NCBI RefSeq assembly: GCF_031178195.1 | Contig: NZ_JAPSJL010000003.1 | Span: forward strand, 372,001 to 436,000 | Source: Zhihengliuella sp. | GTDB taxonomy: Bacteria; Actinomycetota; Actinomycetes; Actinomycetales; Micrococcaceae | Direction of reading: 5' to 3' | DNA: 64,000 nt | Shown: positions 17,152 through 30,404 of the stretch, piece after piece | Position numbering within the stretch: position 1 is the stretch's first letter | Layout: every line of letters starts with the position of its first letter | Position numbers and translations under genes: made by a program | Notes under the pieces: model-generated | The model's database searches: none | Told to the model about the DNA's origin: nothing | What the model saw: only the letters and a program-made list of their open reading frames with translations

Positions 17152-18327
17152 CTACTTGTCTTCGCGCGGCGCTGGTCTGACCGTCAGGAGCAGGAACCCG
17201 CCCGCGATCAGACCCCAGAACGCGGAGCCGACACCGGCGATGGTGGTTCCCGAGGCGACCACGAGGAACGTTCCGAGCGCCACGAGCCGGTGGTCCGGTC
17301 GCTCGAAGGCCGTGCCGACGGCATTGATCATCGCCCCCATCAGGGCGAGTCCTGCCGCCGCCTGGATGAGCGAGGGCGGCGCCGACTCCACCAGGAGCGT
17401 CGCCAGCGGCGCGGCCAGCCCGAGGACCAGATAGGTCGCCCCGCCGGCGAAGGCGGCGATCCAGCGCCGCCCCGTGTCCGCGTGGGCGTCCGGACCGGCC
17501 ATGATGGCGGCCGAGAGCGCAGCCAGGTTCATCGGCGGGGCGGCGGCCAGGGCGCCGAGACCGCTCGCGGCCCCCGTGCCCAGCAGGACCGAGCGGCTGA
17601 TGTCGCGGCGGTAGCCGAACGTCGTCAGGACGGCGAAGCCGGGAATGTTCTGGCCCGCCATCGTGACGATGTACAGGGGCACGCCGAGGGCGACCATGAC
17701 GGCCGGGTCCCAGACCGGTGCCACGAGGTCGAAGGCCGGCCAGCCGGGCTGCCTGCCGGTCGACGGCTCCGCGACGAGGAAGACTCCGACGGCGGTGGCG
17801 ACCATGGCGGCGGGAACGGCCCAGCGCGGCGCGAACCGCTGCAGCACCAGCCAGACCAGGATGATCGGCAGTGCCACGAATGGGAGCTCGACGGCCGCCG
17901 TCACGGGGGAGAGGCAGATCGGGAAGAGGATGCCCGCCAGCATGGCGGCCGCGATCGACGGCGGGATACGGTTGATCAGGCGCCCCAGCACGGGCCAGCA
18001 TCCCGTGAGGACGATGAGCAAGCCGCACAGGACGAAGCCGCCGACCGCCGCGGCGAAATCGTCGGTGACGGCCCCGGCCGTGACGAGCAGGGCCGCACCC
18101 GGCGTCGACCAGGCGAACGAGACCGGGATCCGGTACCGCCAGCTGAACAGCATCGCCAGTCCGCCCTGCGCCAGGCAGAGCACGAGCAGCGCGGACGACA
18201 ACTGCGCCGACGTGGCGCCGACGGCCGTCAGGCCGGCGAGGACGATCGCGAACGACGACGCGAAGCCGGTGACCGCGCCGACGATTCCGGCCGAGACCGG
18301 CTGGGAGAGATCCGAGATGGTGGACAC
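17152..18327 (-). CDS. benE: BenE-family benzoate/H+ symporter
   Basis: The 391-residue polytopic protein has about 12 hydrophobic segments and matches the BenE family. Indicators are FSWRYRIPVSFAWSTPGAAL (near 60-80), GVPLYIVTMAGQNIPGFAVL (near 215) and AAPPMNLAALSAAIMAG (near 255). BenE proteins import benzoate with protons, though many family members have untested substrates. No benzoate catabolic genes are near. The GTG at 18327 lies 8 bases after TAGAGT on the same strand, so the transcript is probably leaderless. It is divergent from proS and convergent with the Mrr-NERD pair. Confidence 0.85.
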   Translation of the reverse strand: MSTISDLSQPVSAGIVGAVTGFASSFAIVLAGLTAVGATSAQLSSALLVLCLAQGGLAMLFSWRYRIPVSFAWSTPGAALLVTAGAVTDDFAAAVGGFVLCGLLIVLTGCWPVLGRLINRIPPSIAAAMLAGILFPICLSPVTAAVELPFVALPIILVWLVLQRFAPRWAVPAAMVATAVGVFLVAEPSTGRQPGWPAFDLVAPVWDPAVMVALGVPLYIVTMAGQNIPGFAVLTTFGYRRDISRSVLLGTGAASGLGALAAAPPMNLAALSAAIMAGPDAHADTGRRWIAAFAGGATYLVLGLAAPLATLLVESAPPSLIQAAAGLALMGAMINAVGTAFERPDHRLVALGTFLVVASGTTIAGVGSAFWGLIAGGFLLLTVRPAPREDK

Positions 18328-18335
18328 GGAGGTCC

Positions 18336-18341
18336 ACTCTA
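18336..18341 (-). promoter_or_regulatory. Leaderless-type -10 for benE
   Basis: Minus-strand TAGAGT ends 8 bases before the GTG at 18327, slightly longer spacing than at other leaderless candidates here. Confidence 0.35.
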
Positions 18342-18406
18342 TTGACCGGCGGACCGCGGTGTCGCGACGGCGGTTCCCGATGACGCGTTCCGCCGCGTCG
18401 TCACGC

Positions 18407-18412
18407 TACAGT
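18407..18412 (+). promoter_or_regulatory. Candidate -10 for proS
   Basis: TACAGT lies about 68 bases before the GTG of proS in the benE-proS divergent gap; the predicted transcript has a leader of about 60 bases. Confidence 0.4.
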
Positions 18413-18479
18413 GGGGGTTCAACACCGCCCTGTGCGGGAGTGAGGATTTGTACTGAGAAGTTCGTAGATCGGAACGCTA

Positions 18480-20285
<1,806 letters not shown>

Positions 20286-20311
20286 CCGGCCCGGCGTCAC
20301 CGGTCCCGGAC

Positions 20312-21139
20312 GTGGAGCTCTTCACCGGCGCTGAGTTCGGCTTCCTGAGTGGTTCCGGCCTGGACGGCATCCAGGCCGGAACGCTGGCCCTGATCGTCGT
20401 CATCGGATTCGCCGCCGGGTGGATCGACGCCGTCGTCGGCGGGGGCGGGCTGCTTCAGTTGCCCGCCCTCTTGCTCGTCCCCGGGGTCTCCCCGGTGCAG
20501 GCGCTGGCGACCAACAAGATGGGCTCCATCTTCGGAACCACCACGAGCGCCGTCACCTACTACCGACGGGTCCACCCGGATCTGCGGACCGCCATCCCCA
20601 TGGCGCTGATAGCCCTCGCCGGCAGCTTCGGCGGGGCAGTGGTGGCCACGCTCCTGCCCCCGTCCGTGTTCAAGCCGATCATCGTCGCCGCGCTCGTCGC
20701 CGTCGCGGTCTTCACCGCGGTCAAGCCGACCGTGGGGGAGCTGACGCAGCTGCGGCACCAGGGCGTCCGGCACTACGTCGCCGCCGGCACGATCGGCGCG
20801 CTCATCGGCTTCTACGATGGTTTGATCGGCCCCGGGACCGGATCGTTCCTGATCATCGCCATGGTCGTGGCGATGGGCTACAACTTCCTGGACGCCTCGG
20901 CCAAGGCGAAGATGGTGAACATGGCGACCAACTTCGGCTCGTTGGTCTTCTTCATCCCCAGTGGCCACGTCCTCTGGGGGCTCGGACTGGCCCTCGGCGT
21001 GGCCAACATGCTCGGCGGCTACACAGGCGCGCGGATGGCGGTCTCCCGGGGGAGCAGGTTCATCCGGGTCGTGTTCCTCGTCGTCGTCTCGGTGCTGATC
21101 CTCCGCCTCGGATACGACGTCGTCGTCGAGAACTTCTAG
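20312..21139 (+). CDS. TauE/SafE-family anion exporter (DUF81)
   Basis: The 275-residue membrane protein has about eight TM segments and two related halves. Each half carries a Gly-rich TauE/SafE motif: GWIDAVVGGGGLLQLPAL near residue 30, and GFYDGLIGPGTGSFLII near 170. The ATNKMGSIFGTTTSAVTY segment is also characteristic. Family members export sulfite, sulfoacetate or other organosulfur anions; the substrate here is unknown. The GTG at 20312 is 26 bases after proS, so co-transcription is likely. The ribosome site is weak. It converges with the DUF4439 gene, with a bidirectional hairpin between. Confidence 0.85.
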   Translation: MELFTGAEFGFLSGSGLDGIQAGTLALIVVIGFAAGWIDAVVGGGGLLQLPALLLVPGVSPVQALATNKMGSIFGTTTSAVTYYRRVHPDLRTAIPMALIALAGSFGGAVVATLLPPSVFKPIIVAALVAVAVFTAVKPTVGELTQLRHQGVRHYVAAGTIGALIGFYDGLIGPGTGSFLIIAMVVAMGYNFLDASAKAKMVNMATNFGSLVFFIPSGHVLWGLGLALGVANMLGGYTGARMAVSRGSRFIRVVFLVVVSVLILRLGYDVVVENF

Positions 21140-21148
21140 CCGACGCCT

Positions 21149-21170
21149 GCCCTCCGCGGCCCCGGAGGGC
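21149..21170. terminator. Bidirectional hairpin between convergent genes
   Basis: GCCCTCCG (21149-21156) pairs with CGGAGGGC (21163-21170) over a 6-base loop, in the 49-base gap between the exporter and DUF4439 genes. Confidence 0.55.
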
Positions 21171-21188
21171 TTCCCCTGGTGGATTCCG

Positions 21189-22586
21189 CTAGTCCTCGGC
21201 AGCGGGCGCCGTGAGCGTGAGCCACGGATCCTCCGTGGCGCGGGCGGACCCGGCCAGGGCCTCGGCGAGGAGCCAGCCGCGCTGCGAGACCGGGGCGGCC
21301 GCGGCCGCATCGCGCAGCGCCAGGGCGAGCTGCACCTCGCCCTGCGCGAGGGCATCGGGCAGCTCGGGATCCGCGGGCGCCGCGTAGGCGGGCTCCCGGA
21401 CCGCCACGCAGCCCTGCGGCAGCAGATCGGCCAACCGGTCTCCGAGCGCCTCGCGGCGCTCGGCGGTGGGCCACCAGGCCGCCGGATCCGCCAGCGGAGA
21501 CGTGGCGAGAGGCTCGTCCAGGCCCGGGCCTGCGCCGGGCGGAGCCGCAGCGCCCTCCGCGGCCGTCCCCGCTCCGGCGGACTCGGCGGGCGTTGCCGGG
21601 ACGATGCCGCCGTCCGGCCACGCGACCCCGGACCGGACGGCGGTGTACTCGTACAGGTAGGCCGTCCGGTACGCCGCGTCGGCGGCCGCCACCACCGGCG
21701 CGCAGTGCGCCGTGGCCACCTGCTCCGGCACCGGGGCGGAGCGCGAAGGCGTCGGCGAGCCGCTCTCGGAGGCGGTACGGCCCGACGTCGGGTCGCTGGA
21801 CTCGGAACTCCCGGACTCGGGATTCTGGGGCTCGGGACTCCGGGACTCCGCACTCTGGGACCCCGGACCCGCCGACTCCTCCGCGGGGGAGCCGGACTCC
21901 GGACTTGCCGGTGCATCGGGTCCACTGGAGATGGGGCTCGCCGACGGCGGGGCCGCGGAGGACATCGCCGTCGAGCCGAGCTCGGCGCGCAGCGCGTGGG
22001 CCCGGTCGGCGTCGAGGAGCTCCAGCGCCTGGACCTGCTCCAGGGCCACGGCCACCAGGGTGCGCAGGCGCTCCGGCGGCACGGATGCGGGGTCACGGGC
22101 GTCCTCCGAGGACGGGTCGAGGCGCGCCGCGAGCGCGGCCCCGACGACGGCCCGGGCGGAGGCCTCCAGCTGGTCGGCGAACACCGCGACGTCTCCGGCC
22201 GGCGGGATCACCGGCTCCCGCGGCTCGCTCTCGGGCAGCCAGGGGAACAGCGGCTCCACCGTCTGCGGCGGGCCGACCAGATCGCTCTGCCGGGACACCG
22301 CCTCACGGACGGCAGCGGGGAGCTCGTCGCCCAGTGCGGCACCGCCGGCCGCCAGCGCGGCGACGTGTTGTTCGACACTCGGATCGGCGAGCGTCTCGGG
22401 ATCGCGGGGACCGCCGGTGACGGCCGTGGTGCCCAGGGCGACGATGATCAGGGCCAGGATCGCGAAGACCGCCAGCTGGCGCAGCCCCCGGGCCAGGCGG
22501 CCCGGCCGGGACGGTCGGGAACCGCCGTCGTGCTCCGCTCCTCGGCCGGAGGGTGCGGATCTCGGGGGACTGGGGCGCTGGCTCAT
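21189..22586 (-). CDS. DUF4439 (ferritin-like) domain protein with membrane anchor
   Basis: The 465-residue protein has a short cytoplasmic N-terminus, one TM helix (about 38-56), a variable stretch, and a C-terminal four-helix DUF4439 region. The DUF4439 region includes AYRTAYLYEYTAVRSG and GWLLAEALAGSARATEDPW. Between about 215 and 275 lies a low-complexity Ser/Pro/Glu/Gly linker encoded by imperfect short repeats around bases 21780-21900. A DUF4439 gene next to rimP is common in actinobacteria, which supports the call. The function is unknown; the ferritin-like fold hints at metal or redox chemistry outside the membrane. Divergent from rimP. Confidence 0.75.
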   Translation of the reverse strand: MSQRPSPPRSAPSGRGAEHDGGSRPSRPGRLARGLRQLAVFAILALIIVALGTTAVTGGPRDPETLADPSVEQHVAALAAGGAALGDELPAAVREAVSRQSDLVGPPQTVEPLFPWLPESEPREPVIPPAGDVAVFADQLEASARAVVGAALAARLDPSSEDARDPASVPPERLRTLVAVALEQVQALELLDADRAHALRAELGSTAMSSAAPPSASPISSGPDAPASPESGSPAEESAGPGSQSAESRSPEPQNPESGSSESSDPTSGRTASESGSPTPSRSAPVPEQVATAHCAPVVAAADAAYRTAYLYEYTAVRSGVAWPDGGIVPATPAESAGAGTAAEGAAAPPGAGPGLDEPLATSPLADPAAWWPTAERREALGDRLADLLPQGCVAVREPAYAAPADPELPDALAQGEVQLALALRDAAAAAPVSQRGWLLAEALAGSARATEDPWLTLTAPAAED

Positions 22587-22786
22587 CGCCTCCGATCATC
22601 CCACGGGGCCGGTGGCACCGGGGCGATCCCGGACGGTGTCGCCGGCCCGCGTCCCGGCGAACCTCCCTGAGTGGAGCCGCGCCTGGCGCCCCGCGTGCCG
22701 CCGCGGGCGCGTGACCGTCGTCCCACGGCGGCAGGCGGCGGGCGCCGCGGGTGCGGCCGGCTCCAGCGCGAGCCGACGAAAGTCGA

Positions 22787-22792
22787 TAGTCT
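22787..22792 (+). promoter_or_regulatory. Candidate -10 for the rimP-nusA operon
   Basis: TAGTCT lies about 34 bases before the rimP ATG in the DUF4439-rimP divergent gap; the GGGAGGAACA site follows it. Confidence 0.45.
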
Positions 22793-22825
22793 GGTGCGCA
22801 CAACATCGAATATGTGGGAGGAACA

Positions 22826-23404
22826 ATGTCCGGGAAGCCGGAAGAGACCCAAGCCGAGGCCGCCCGCCTCGCGGACTACCTGAGGCCCACCGTCGCCGCC
22901 CACGGACTCGTTCTGGAAGATGTTGAGATCCGCAACTCGGCGGCCCACCGCGCCCTCCACGTGGTCGTGGACCGCGAAGAGGGCACCGAGGGCGTCGATC
23001 TGGACACGATCGCGGAGGTCTCGCAGTCGGTGTCCGCGGCACTCGACGCCGACCCCCACGACACGGACGCCCCGTACGATCTCGAGGTCTCGTCCTTCGG
23101 GGTGAGCCGCCCGCTGACGGAGCCGCGCCACTGGCGCCGCAACCTCGGCCGGCTGGTCACGGCCAACATCGCCGGCGACGAGAACATCACCGGGCGCCTG
23201 GCGGAGGTCACGGACGACGGCGTCGTCCTCGTCCCGCAGCTCCCGGTCAAGAAGGGCATGAAGCCCAAGACGGGAGAGCCCGTCCGGGTCCCGTTCGACC
23301 AGATCCGCCGCGGCAGGGTGGAGGTCGAATTCAACCGACCCGCCGGCGACGGCACAGAAGACTTCGTCGACCTCCAGGTCGACGGGCAGGCAGAGGAGGC
23401 CTAG
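22826..23404 (+). CDS. rimP: Ribosome maturation factor RimP
   Basis: The 192-residue protein is needed for 30S subunit maturation. It has the N-terminal RimP alpha/beta domain (LRPTVAAHGLVLEDVEI, then ALHVVVDREEG and ISVE-like strand equivalents, and YDLEVSSFGVSRPLTEP near 90) and a C-terminal SH3-like barrel. The ATG at 22826 follows GGGAGGAACA, a clear ribosome site. The stop is immediately followed by the nusA ATG, so the two are translationally coupled. The rimP-nusA order is conserved widely in bacteria. Confidence 0.93.
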   Translation: MSGKPEETQAEAARLADYLRPTVAAHGLVLEDVEIRNSAAHRALHVVVDREEGTEGVDLDTIAEVSQSVSAALDADPHDTDAPYDLEVSSFGVSRPLTEPRHWRRNLGRLVTANIAGDENITGRLAEVTDDGVVLVPQLPVKKGMKPKTGEPVRVPFDQIRRGRVEVEFNRPAGDGTEDFVDLQVDGQAEEA

Positions 23405-24379
23405 ATGGACATCGATATGGGAGCACTGCGCCTCCTGGTCAGCGAGCGCGGCATCTCGCTCGAGAAGATCATCCCGACGATCGAGCAGGCGCTGCTCGCC
23501 GCATACCACAAGACGCCCGGCGCGTTCACGGCGGCCCGGGCGGAGATGGACCAGCGGACCGGGCACGTGACCATCTGGGCCAAGGAGATCGAGCACAACG
23601 GCGAGGTCGTCGGCGAGTTCGACGATACCCCCGAGGGCTTCGGGCGGATCGCCGCCTCGACCGCCCGCCAGGTGATCATGCAGCGCCTGCGCGATGCCGA
23701 GGACGACAACATCCTCGGGCGGTTCAAGGGCAAGGAGGGCGAGCTGATCTCCGGCCAGATCCAGCAGGGCAGCAACCCCCACATGGTCCAGGTCGACCTC
23801 GGCGAGGTCGAGGGGCTCCTCCCGCCGCCCGAGCAGGTCCCCGGCGAGGACTACTCCCACGGCAAGCGCATCCGCGCCTACGTGACCGGCGTGAACAAGG
23901 GCCTCAAGGGCCCCTCGATCACGCTCTCGCGCTCGCACCCGAACCTGGTCCGCCGGCTCTTCGAGTTCGAAGTCCCGGAGATCTCCGACGGCACGGTCGA
24001 GATCGTGGCCCTGGCCCGCGAGGCCGGCCACCGCACCAAGATGGCCGTGCACGCGCGCAAGCCCGGAATCAACGCCAAGGGCGCGTGCATCGGCGAGATG
24101 GGCACCCGCGTGCGGGCGGTCATGAGCGACCTCAACGACGAGAAGATCGACATCGTCGACTACAACGAGGATCCGGCCAAGTTCATCGCGGCGGCGCTGT
24201 CCCCGTCCAAGGTCAGCTCGGTCACGATCGTCGACGAGGCGGCCCGGCAGGCCCGCGTGGTGGTCCCCGACTACCAGCTGTCGCTCGCGATCGGCAAGGA
24301 GGGCCAGAACGCGCGCCTCGCCGCCAAGCTGACCGGCTGGCGCATCGACATCGTCTCCGACGCCAAGGCGGCCGAGTAG
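23405..24379 (+). CDS. nusA: Transcription termination/antitermination factor NusA
   Basis: The 324-residue RNA polymerase-binding factor controls pausing, termination and antitermination. Domains in order are an N-terminal RNAP-binding region (1-105), an S1 domain (about 110-180, with [19 protein letters not shown]) and two KH domains. KH1 is near 200-270 ([19 protein letters not shown]) and KH2 near 280-320 ([20 protein letters not shown]). It lacks the C-terminal acidic repeats of enterobacterial NusA, which is usual for actinobacteria. The start directly abuts the rimP stop. Confidence 0.95.
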   Translation: MDIDMGALRLLVSERGISLEKIIPTIEQALLAAYHKTPGAFTAARAEMDQRTGHVTIWAKEIEHNGEVVGEFDDTPEGFGRIAASTARQVIMQRLRDAEDDNILGRFKGKEGELISGQIQQGSNPHMVQVDLGEVEGLLPPPEQVPGEDYSHGKRIRAYVTGVNKGLKGPSITLSRSHPNLVRRLFEFEVPEISDGTVEIVALAREAGHRTKMAVHARKPGINAKGACIGEMGTRVRAVMSDLNDEKIDIVDYNEDPAKFIAAALSPSKVSSVTIVDEAARQARVVVPDYQLSLAIGKEGQNARLAAKLTGWRIDIVSDAKAAE

Positions 24380-24455
24380 CGCCTGCCGGCGTCCGGGCCG
24401 GGAGGACCCGCCCCGCCCGCAGCAGGGTGGGGCGACGAGGCGGCTCCCGGCGCGG

Positions 24456-24461
24456 TAGACT
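24456..24461 (+). promoter_or_regulatory. Candidate -10 between nusA and ylxR
   Basis: TAGACT within the 189-base gap; a transcript starting just after would cover ylxR and probably infB. Confidence 0.4.
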
Positions 24462-24568
24462 GGACTGCGGTTCAGGTGCGGGCCCGCATTGTTATGCGGT
24501 CCGCCGAGAGCCGGAGTGTTGGCAAGTACCCGCAGGAATGCGGGGCAGGCAGGAGATGACGGCGTTAC

Positions 24569-24901
24569 GTGAGCGAGCAGCAGAGCCCGCGGCGGACGTG
24601 CATCGGATGCCGGCAGACCGCCGACCAGACTCAGTTGATGCGTTGGGTGAGGGAGAAGAGCGAGGGCGGCCAGGCCGCCGTCGTGCCGGATCTCCGCCGA
24701 CGCATGTCCGGCCGGGGTGCATGGTTGCACCCGGATCCGGCGTGTGCTGCAGCAGCCGTCAGGAAACGGGCATTCAACCGGGCCTTCAGGGCCCAGGTGC
24801 GCATGCCCGACGAGGCGCGGCTGACCGCGGCCATCGACGCGTTCCACTCCATGGGGCGCGCCGACGTAACCGTCCAACCTGAAAGCGGGTCAGAAATCTG
24901 A
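24569..24901 (+). CDS. ylxR: YlxR-family (DUF448) RNA-binding protein
   Basis: The 110-residue basic protein has the YlxR signature PRRTCIGCRQTADQTQLMRW at residues 7-26 and GRGAWLHPDPAC near 48. YlxR binds nucleic acid and typically lies between nusA and infB, as here. The GTG at 24569 has an AGGAGAT site about 12 bases upstream, rather far. The C-terminus (about 85-110) is not conserved in the family. Confidence 0.88.
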   Translation: MSEQQSPRRTCIGCRQTADQTQLMRWVREKSEGGQAAVVPDLRRRMSGRGAWLHPDPACAAAAVRKRAFNRAFRAQVRMPDEARLTAAIDAFHSMGRADVTVQPESGSEI

Positions 24902-25062
24902 TGGAAACCCGATGAGCGGCAAGCGATGAGCGCCTAGCTATGACATACGAGTTATGCGCCGCAACCGGTGTGCCGCGCCAGCGTGGCCCCCGGACGAGTA
25001 GGAAAACGACGGTTCACCTCTAGTTGCTTTCGAGTGCAGGGGCGGACCGAGACAGGAGAAAT

Positions 25063-27936
<2,874 letters not shown>

Positions 27937-27955
27937 TCCGCGCACCGCGCACAGG

Positions 27956-27986
27956 GACGGCGGGCTCGCACAGCGGGCCCGCCGTC
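27956..27986 (+). terminator. Hairpin after infB
   Basis: GACGGCGGGC (27956-27965) and GCCCGCCGTC (27977-27986) form a perfect 10-bp stem with an 11-base loop, 19 bases after the infB stop. A T-rich stretch appears some 20 bases later. Confidence 0.65.
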
Positions 27987-28041
27987 GCGCGCGTTCATTG
28001 ATAAGTTTTCTCTACCAGAGATCGCTCCGAAGGAGGTCAGC

Positions 28042-28503
28042 ATGGCTGATCAGGCACGCGCGGCACGGCTCGCGCAGCGAATCAAGGTCGTCGTGGCCCA
28101 GGCCCTGGGCAAGGTCGTGAAGGATCCCCGCGTCGACGCCATCACCGTGACGGACGCCCGGGTCACGAGCGATCTGCAGCAGGCGACCATCTACTACACG
28201 GTCTTCGGCGACGAGACCGCCAAGGAGGACGCCGCCAAAGCCCTCGAGAAGGCCAAGGGCGTGCTCCGCAAGGAGGTCGGCCGGAACCTCACGATCCGGC
28301 TGACGCCGTCGCTCGAGTTCGTGGCCGACGAGATCCCCGTCAACGCGTCCCACCTCGAGGACCTGCTCCGCCAGGCCAAGGAGCGCGACGCCGAGGTGGC
28401 CGCCCTGGCCCAGCAGGCGAAGCCGGCCGGCGACGCCGACCCGTACAGGACCTCCGAGTCGGACCTCGAGGACGACGACGAGGCAGGGGAAGCGCGAGCG
28501 TGA
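28042..28503 (+). CDS. rbfA: Ribosome-binding factor A
   Basis: The 153-residue KH-like 30S assembly factor shows ARLAQRIKVVVAQAL at the start, DPRVDAITVTDARVTSDLQQ, and LRKEVGRNLTIRLTPSLEFV near 75-95, all RbfA hallmarks. The last 40 residues are acidic and poorly conserved. A very strong GAAGGAGG ribosome site precedes ATG 28042. Its stop overlaps the truB start (GTGA), so the pair is coupled. Confidence 0.94.
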   Translation: MADQARAARLAQRIKVVVAQALGKVVKDPRVDAITVTDARVTSDLQQATIYYTVFGDETAKEDAAKALEKAKGVLRKEVGRNLTIRLTPSLEFVADEIPVNASHLEDLLRQAKERDAEVAALAQQAKPAGDADPYRTSESDLEDDDEAGEARA

Positions 28504-29438
28504 CCGCAGGGGGCACCAGGGAACCGGAGGCCGGGGGACAGGGTCGGAAGCGGCCGCAGAACACCGCCTCCGGCCTGGTCATCGTGGACAAGCCGAAGGG
28601 CTGGACCAGCCACGACGTCGTCGGCCGGATGCGACGCCTCGCCGGCACCCGGAAGGTCGGCCACGCCGGGACCCTGGACCCCATGGCCACCGGAGTGCTC
28701 GTCGTCGGCGTCAACAAGGCCACCCGACTCCTGACGTACATCGTCGGCACCGGCAAGACCTACACCGCGACCATCCGCCTCGGGCAGAGCACGGTGACGG
28801 ACGACGCCGAGGGCGAGATCGTGCAGGAGCGCATCGCCGCGGCGGTGACCGAGGCGGCCGTGCTCGACGCCGTCGCCCGGCTCACCGGTGACATCATGCA
28901 GGTGCCCTCCTCCGTCAGCGCCATCAAGGTCGACGGTCAGCGGTCCTACGCCCGCGTCCGCAAGGGCGAGGACGTGGAGCTGCCGGCGCGGCCGGTCACG
29001 GTCAGCCGATTCGACGTCCACGAGGTGCGCCGTCTCCAGGGCGGCCGCATCGTCGACGTGGACGCGACCGTCGAGTGCTCCTCCGGCACCTACATTCGTG
29101 CCCTCGCCCGGGATCTGGGGGAGGCGCTCGACGTCGGCGGGCACCTCACGGTCCTGCGGCGCACCCGGGTGGGCCCGTACTCGATCGACATGGCCCGCAC
29201 CATGGACGAGCTCGCCGATGCGTTCGGGATGCTCGATCTGGACGCCGCCGCCCGCGCCCTCTTCCCCGAGCGCATGCTCACCGCCGAGGAAGCGATCGAG
29301 CTGAGCTTCGGGCGCCGGATCCCGCCTACCGGTGCCGACGGGCCCGTCGCCGCCGTCGCGCCCGACGGCACGGTCGTGGCGCTCCTGGTGGACAGGGACG
29401 ACGTCGCCCGGCCGGAACTCGTGTTCGCCGCCTCCTAG
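28500..29438 (+). CDS. truB: tRNA pseudouridine(55) synthase TruB
   Basis: The 312-residue enzyme makes pseudouridine 55 in the tRNA T-loop. The catalytic Asp60 lies in RKVGHAGTLDPMATGVLVVG, and KPKGWTSHDVV precedes it. Other TruB motifs are YTATIRLGQSTVTDDAEG and SSGTYIRALARDLGEAL. A C-terminal PUA-like region begins near 240. The GTG at 28500 overlaps the rbfA stop by 4 bases. An N-terminal stretch of about 20 Gly/Glu-rich residues is extra. Confidence 0.94.
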   Translation: MTAGGTREPEAGGQGRKRPQNTASGLVIVDKPKGWTSHDVVGRMRRLAGTRKVGHAGTLDPMATGVLVVGVNKATRLLTYIVGTGKTYTATIRLGQSTVTDDAEGEIVQERIAAAVTEAAVLDAVARLTGDIMQVPSSVSAIKVDGQRSYARVRKGEDVELPARPVTVSRFDVHEVRRLQGGRIVDVDATVECSSGTYIRALARDLGEALDVGGHLTVLRRTRVGPYSIDMARTMDELADAFGMLDLDAAARALFPERMLTAEEAIELSFGRRIPPTGADGPVAAVAPDGTVVALLVDRDDVARPELVFAAS

Positions 29439-29496
29439 CGGCCCCAGGAACCACCCGGGCCGTCAGGCCTGGAACCCAGAAAGGCAGAACAACCCC

Positions 29497-29871
29497 GTGC
29501 TCGCTTCCGGTTTCTTCATCGCCGGCGCCGTCGTGTGCGCAGTGTCGGTGATCGTCGCCGTCGTCGCGACCTTCGCCCGGGACTACCCGGACGACATCGC
29601 GATCCTCGGCGTCGCCGCCGTCGAGCTCTTCCTCATCGTCTACGGCGTCGCCGCCGGCATCCGGCAGGCGGGCGGGGACCCCGTCTCCGGCGAGCTGTGG
29701 GAGTTCTGGGGCTACCTGCTGACGGCCCTGCTCATCCCCGTCCTGGCCTTCTGGTGGGCCGTGACGGACAAGACCCGATGGTCCAATCTGGTGCTCGCCG
29801 CCGTCGGCGCCACCGTGTTCGTCATGCTGTTCCGCATGGAGCAGATCTGGCACGGGGGAGTGCTCGCGTGA
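29497..29871 (+). CDS. Small four-TM membrane protein between truB and ribF
   Basis: The 124-residue protein has four hydrophobic segments (about 4-24, 34-54, 70-90, 97-115) and no recognised domain. The GTG at 29497 has an AAGGCAG stretch about 12 bases upstream. The stop overlaps the next membrane gene by 4 bases (GTGA), so the two proteins are translationally coupled and may work together. I recall similar small membrane genes at this position in Micrococcaceae, but no function is known to me. Confidence 0.65.
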   Translation: MLASGFFIAGAVVCAVSVIVAVVATFARDYPDDIAILGVAAVELFLIVYGVAAGIRQAGGDPVSGELWEFWGYLLTALLIPVLAFWWAVTDKTRWSNLVLAAVGATVFVMLFRMEQIWHGGVLA

Positions 29872-30287
29872 GGCGCCAGGAGCGGCAGACCGGACTGGGC
29901 CGCATCATCATCGCCGTGTACGGCATCTTCGCCCTCGCGGCCACCGCGCGGGCCGGCTACCAGATCGCAACGGAGTTCTCCGAGGCCCCCGTGGCGTACC
30001 TGCTCAGCGCGTTGGCCGCGGTCGTCTACATCGTCGCCACCGTCGCCCTGGCCTCCCGCAGGCCGGGGAGCTGGCGGCTCTCGCTGGCCGCCGTCGGGTT
30101 CGAGTTCCTGGGCGTGGTCGTCGTCGGCGTGCTGAGCTTCGCCGTGCCGCACCTCTTCGCCCATCCCGCCGTCTGGTCCCACTTCGGCAGCGGCTACGGC
30201 TACGTCCCCCTCGTCCTGCCCCTGGTGGGTCTCTGGTGGCTCGTCCGCCACCGCGACCCCGCCGAGGTCCGGACGGCCGCCACCTAG
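29868..30287 (+). CDS. Small four-TM membrane protein between truB and ribF (second)
   Basis: The 139-residue protein begins with a basic cytoplasmic segment (RRQERQTGLGR) and has four TM segments (about 12-30, 43-62, 72-94, 112-128). The short loop AVPHLFAHPAVWSHFGSGYG between the last two is likely extracytoplasmic. The GTG at 29868 overlaps the preceding gene's stop. No family is recognised. Pairing with the preceding small membrane protein suggests a two-component membrane assembly. Confidence 0.65.
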   Translation: MRRQERQTGLGRIIIAVYGIFALAATARAGYQIATEFSEAPVAYLLSALAAVVYIVATVALASRRPGSWRLSLAAVGFEFLGVVVVGVLSFAVPHLFAHPAVWSHFGSGYGYVPLVLPLVGLWWLVRHRDPAEVRTAAT

Positions 30288-30288
30288 C

Positions 30289-30329
30289 CCGGGGGCCGGA
30301 GGCGGTCCGCGCGAGCGCGCGGGCCCCGG
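30289..30329 (+). terminator. Possible hairpin upstream of ribF
   Basis: CCGGGGGCC at 30289-30297 can pair with GGCCCCGG at 30322-30329 with one bulged G; an inner CGCGC/GCGCG stem lies between. It ends just before the ribF -10. Confidence 0.35.
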
Positions 30330-30335
30330 CCGTAC

Positions 30336-30341
30336 TAGAGT
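30336..30341 (+). promoter_or_regulatory. Candidate -10 for ribF
   Basis: TAGAGT lies about 64 bases before the ribF GTG, immediately after the GC hairpin. Confidence 0.4.
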
Positions 30342-30404
30342 CGACTCGGATCGGGCCGCCCGTGGCGGAGCGGACGAGCGGACACCACGCAGAGAAGGAG
30401 CAAC

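Noticed and set aside
30288..30404. FMN riboswitch upstream of ribF
   Set aside because: The 117-base leader shows only a GC hairpin; the conserved RFN-element helices are not visible.
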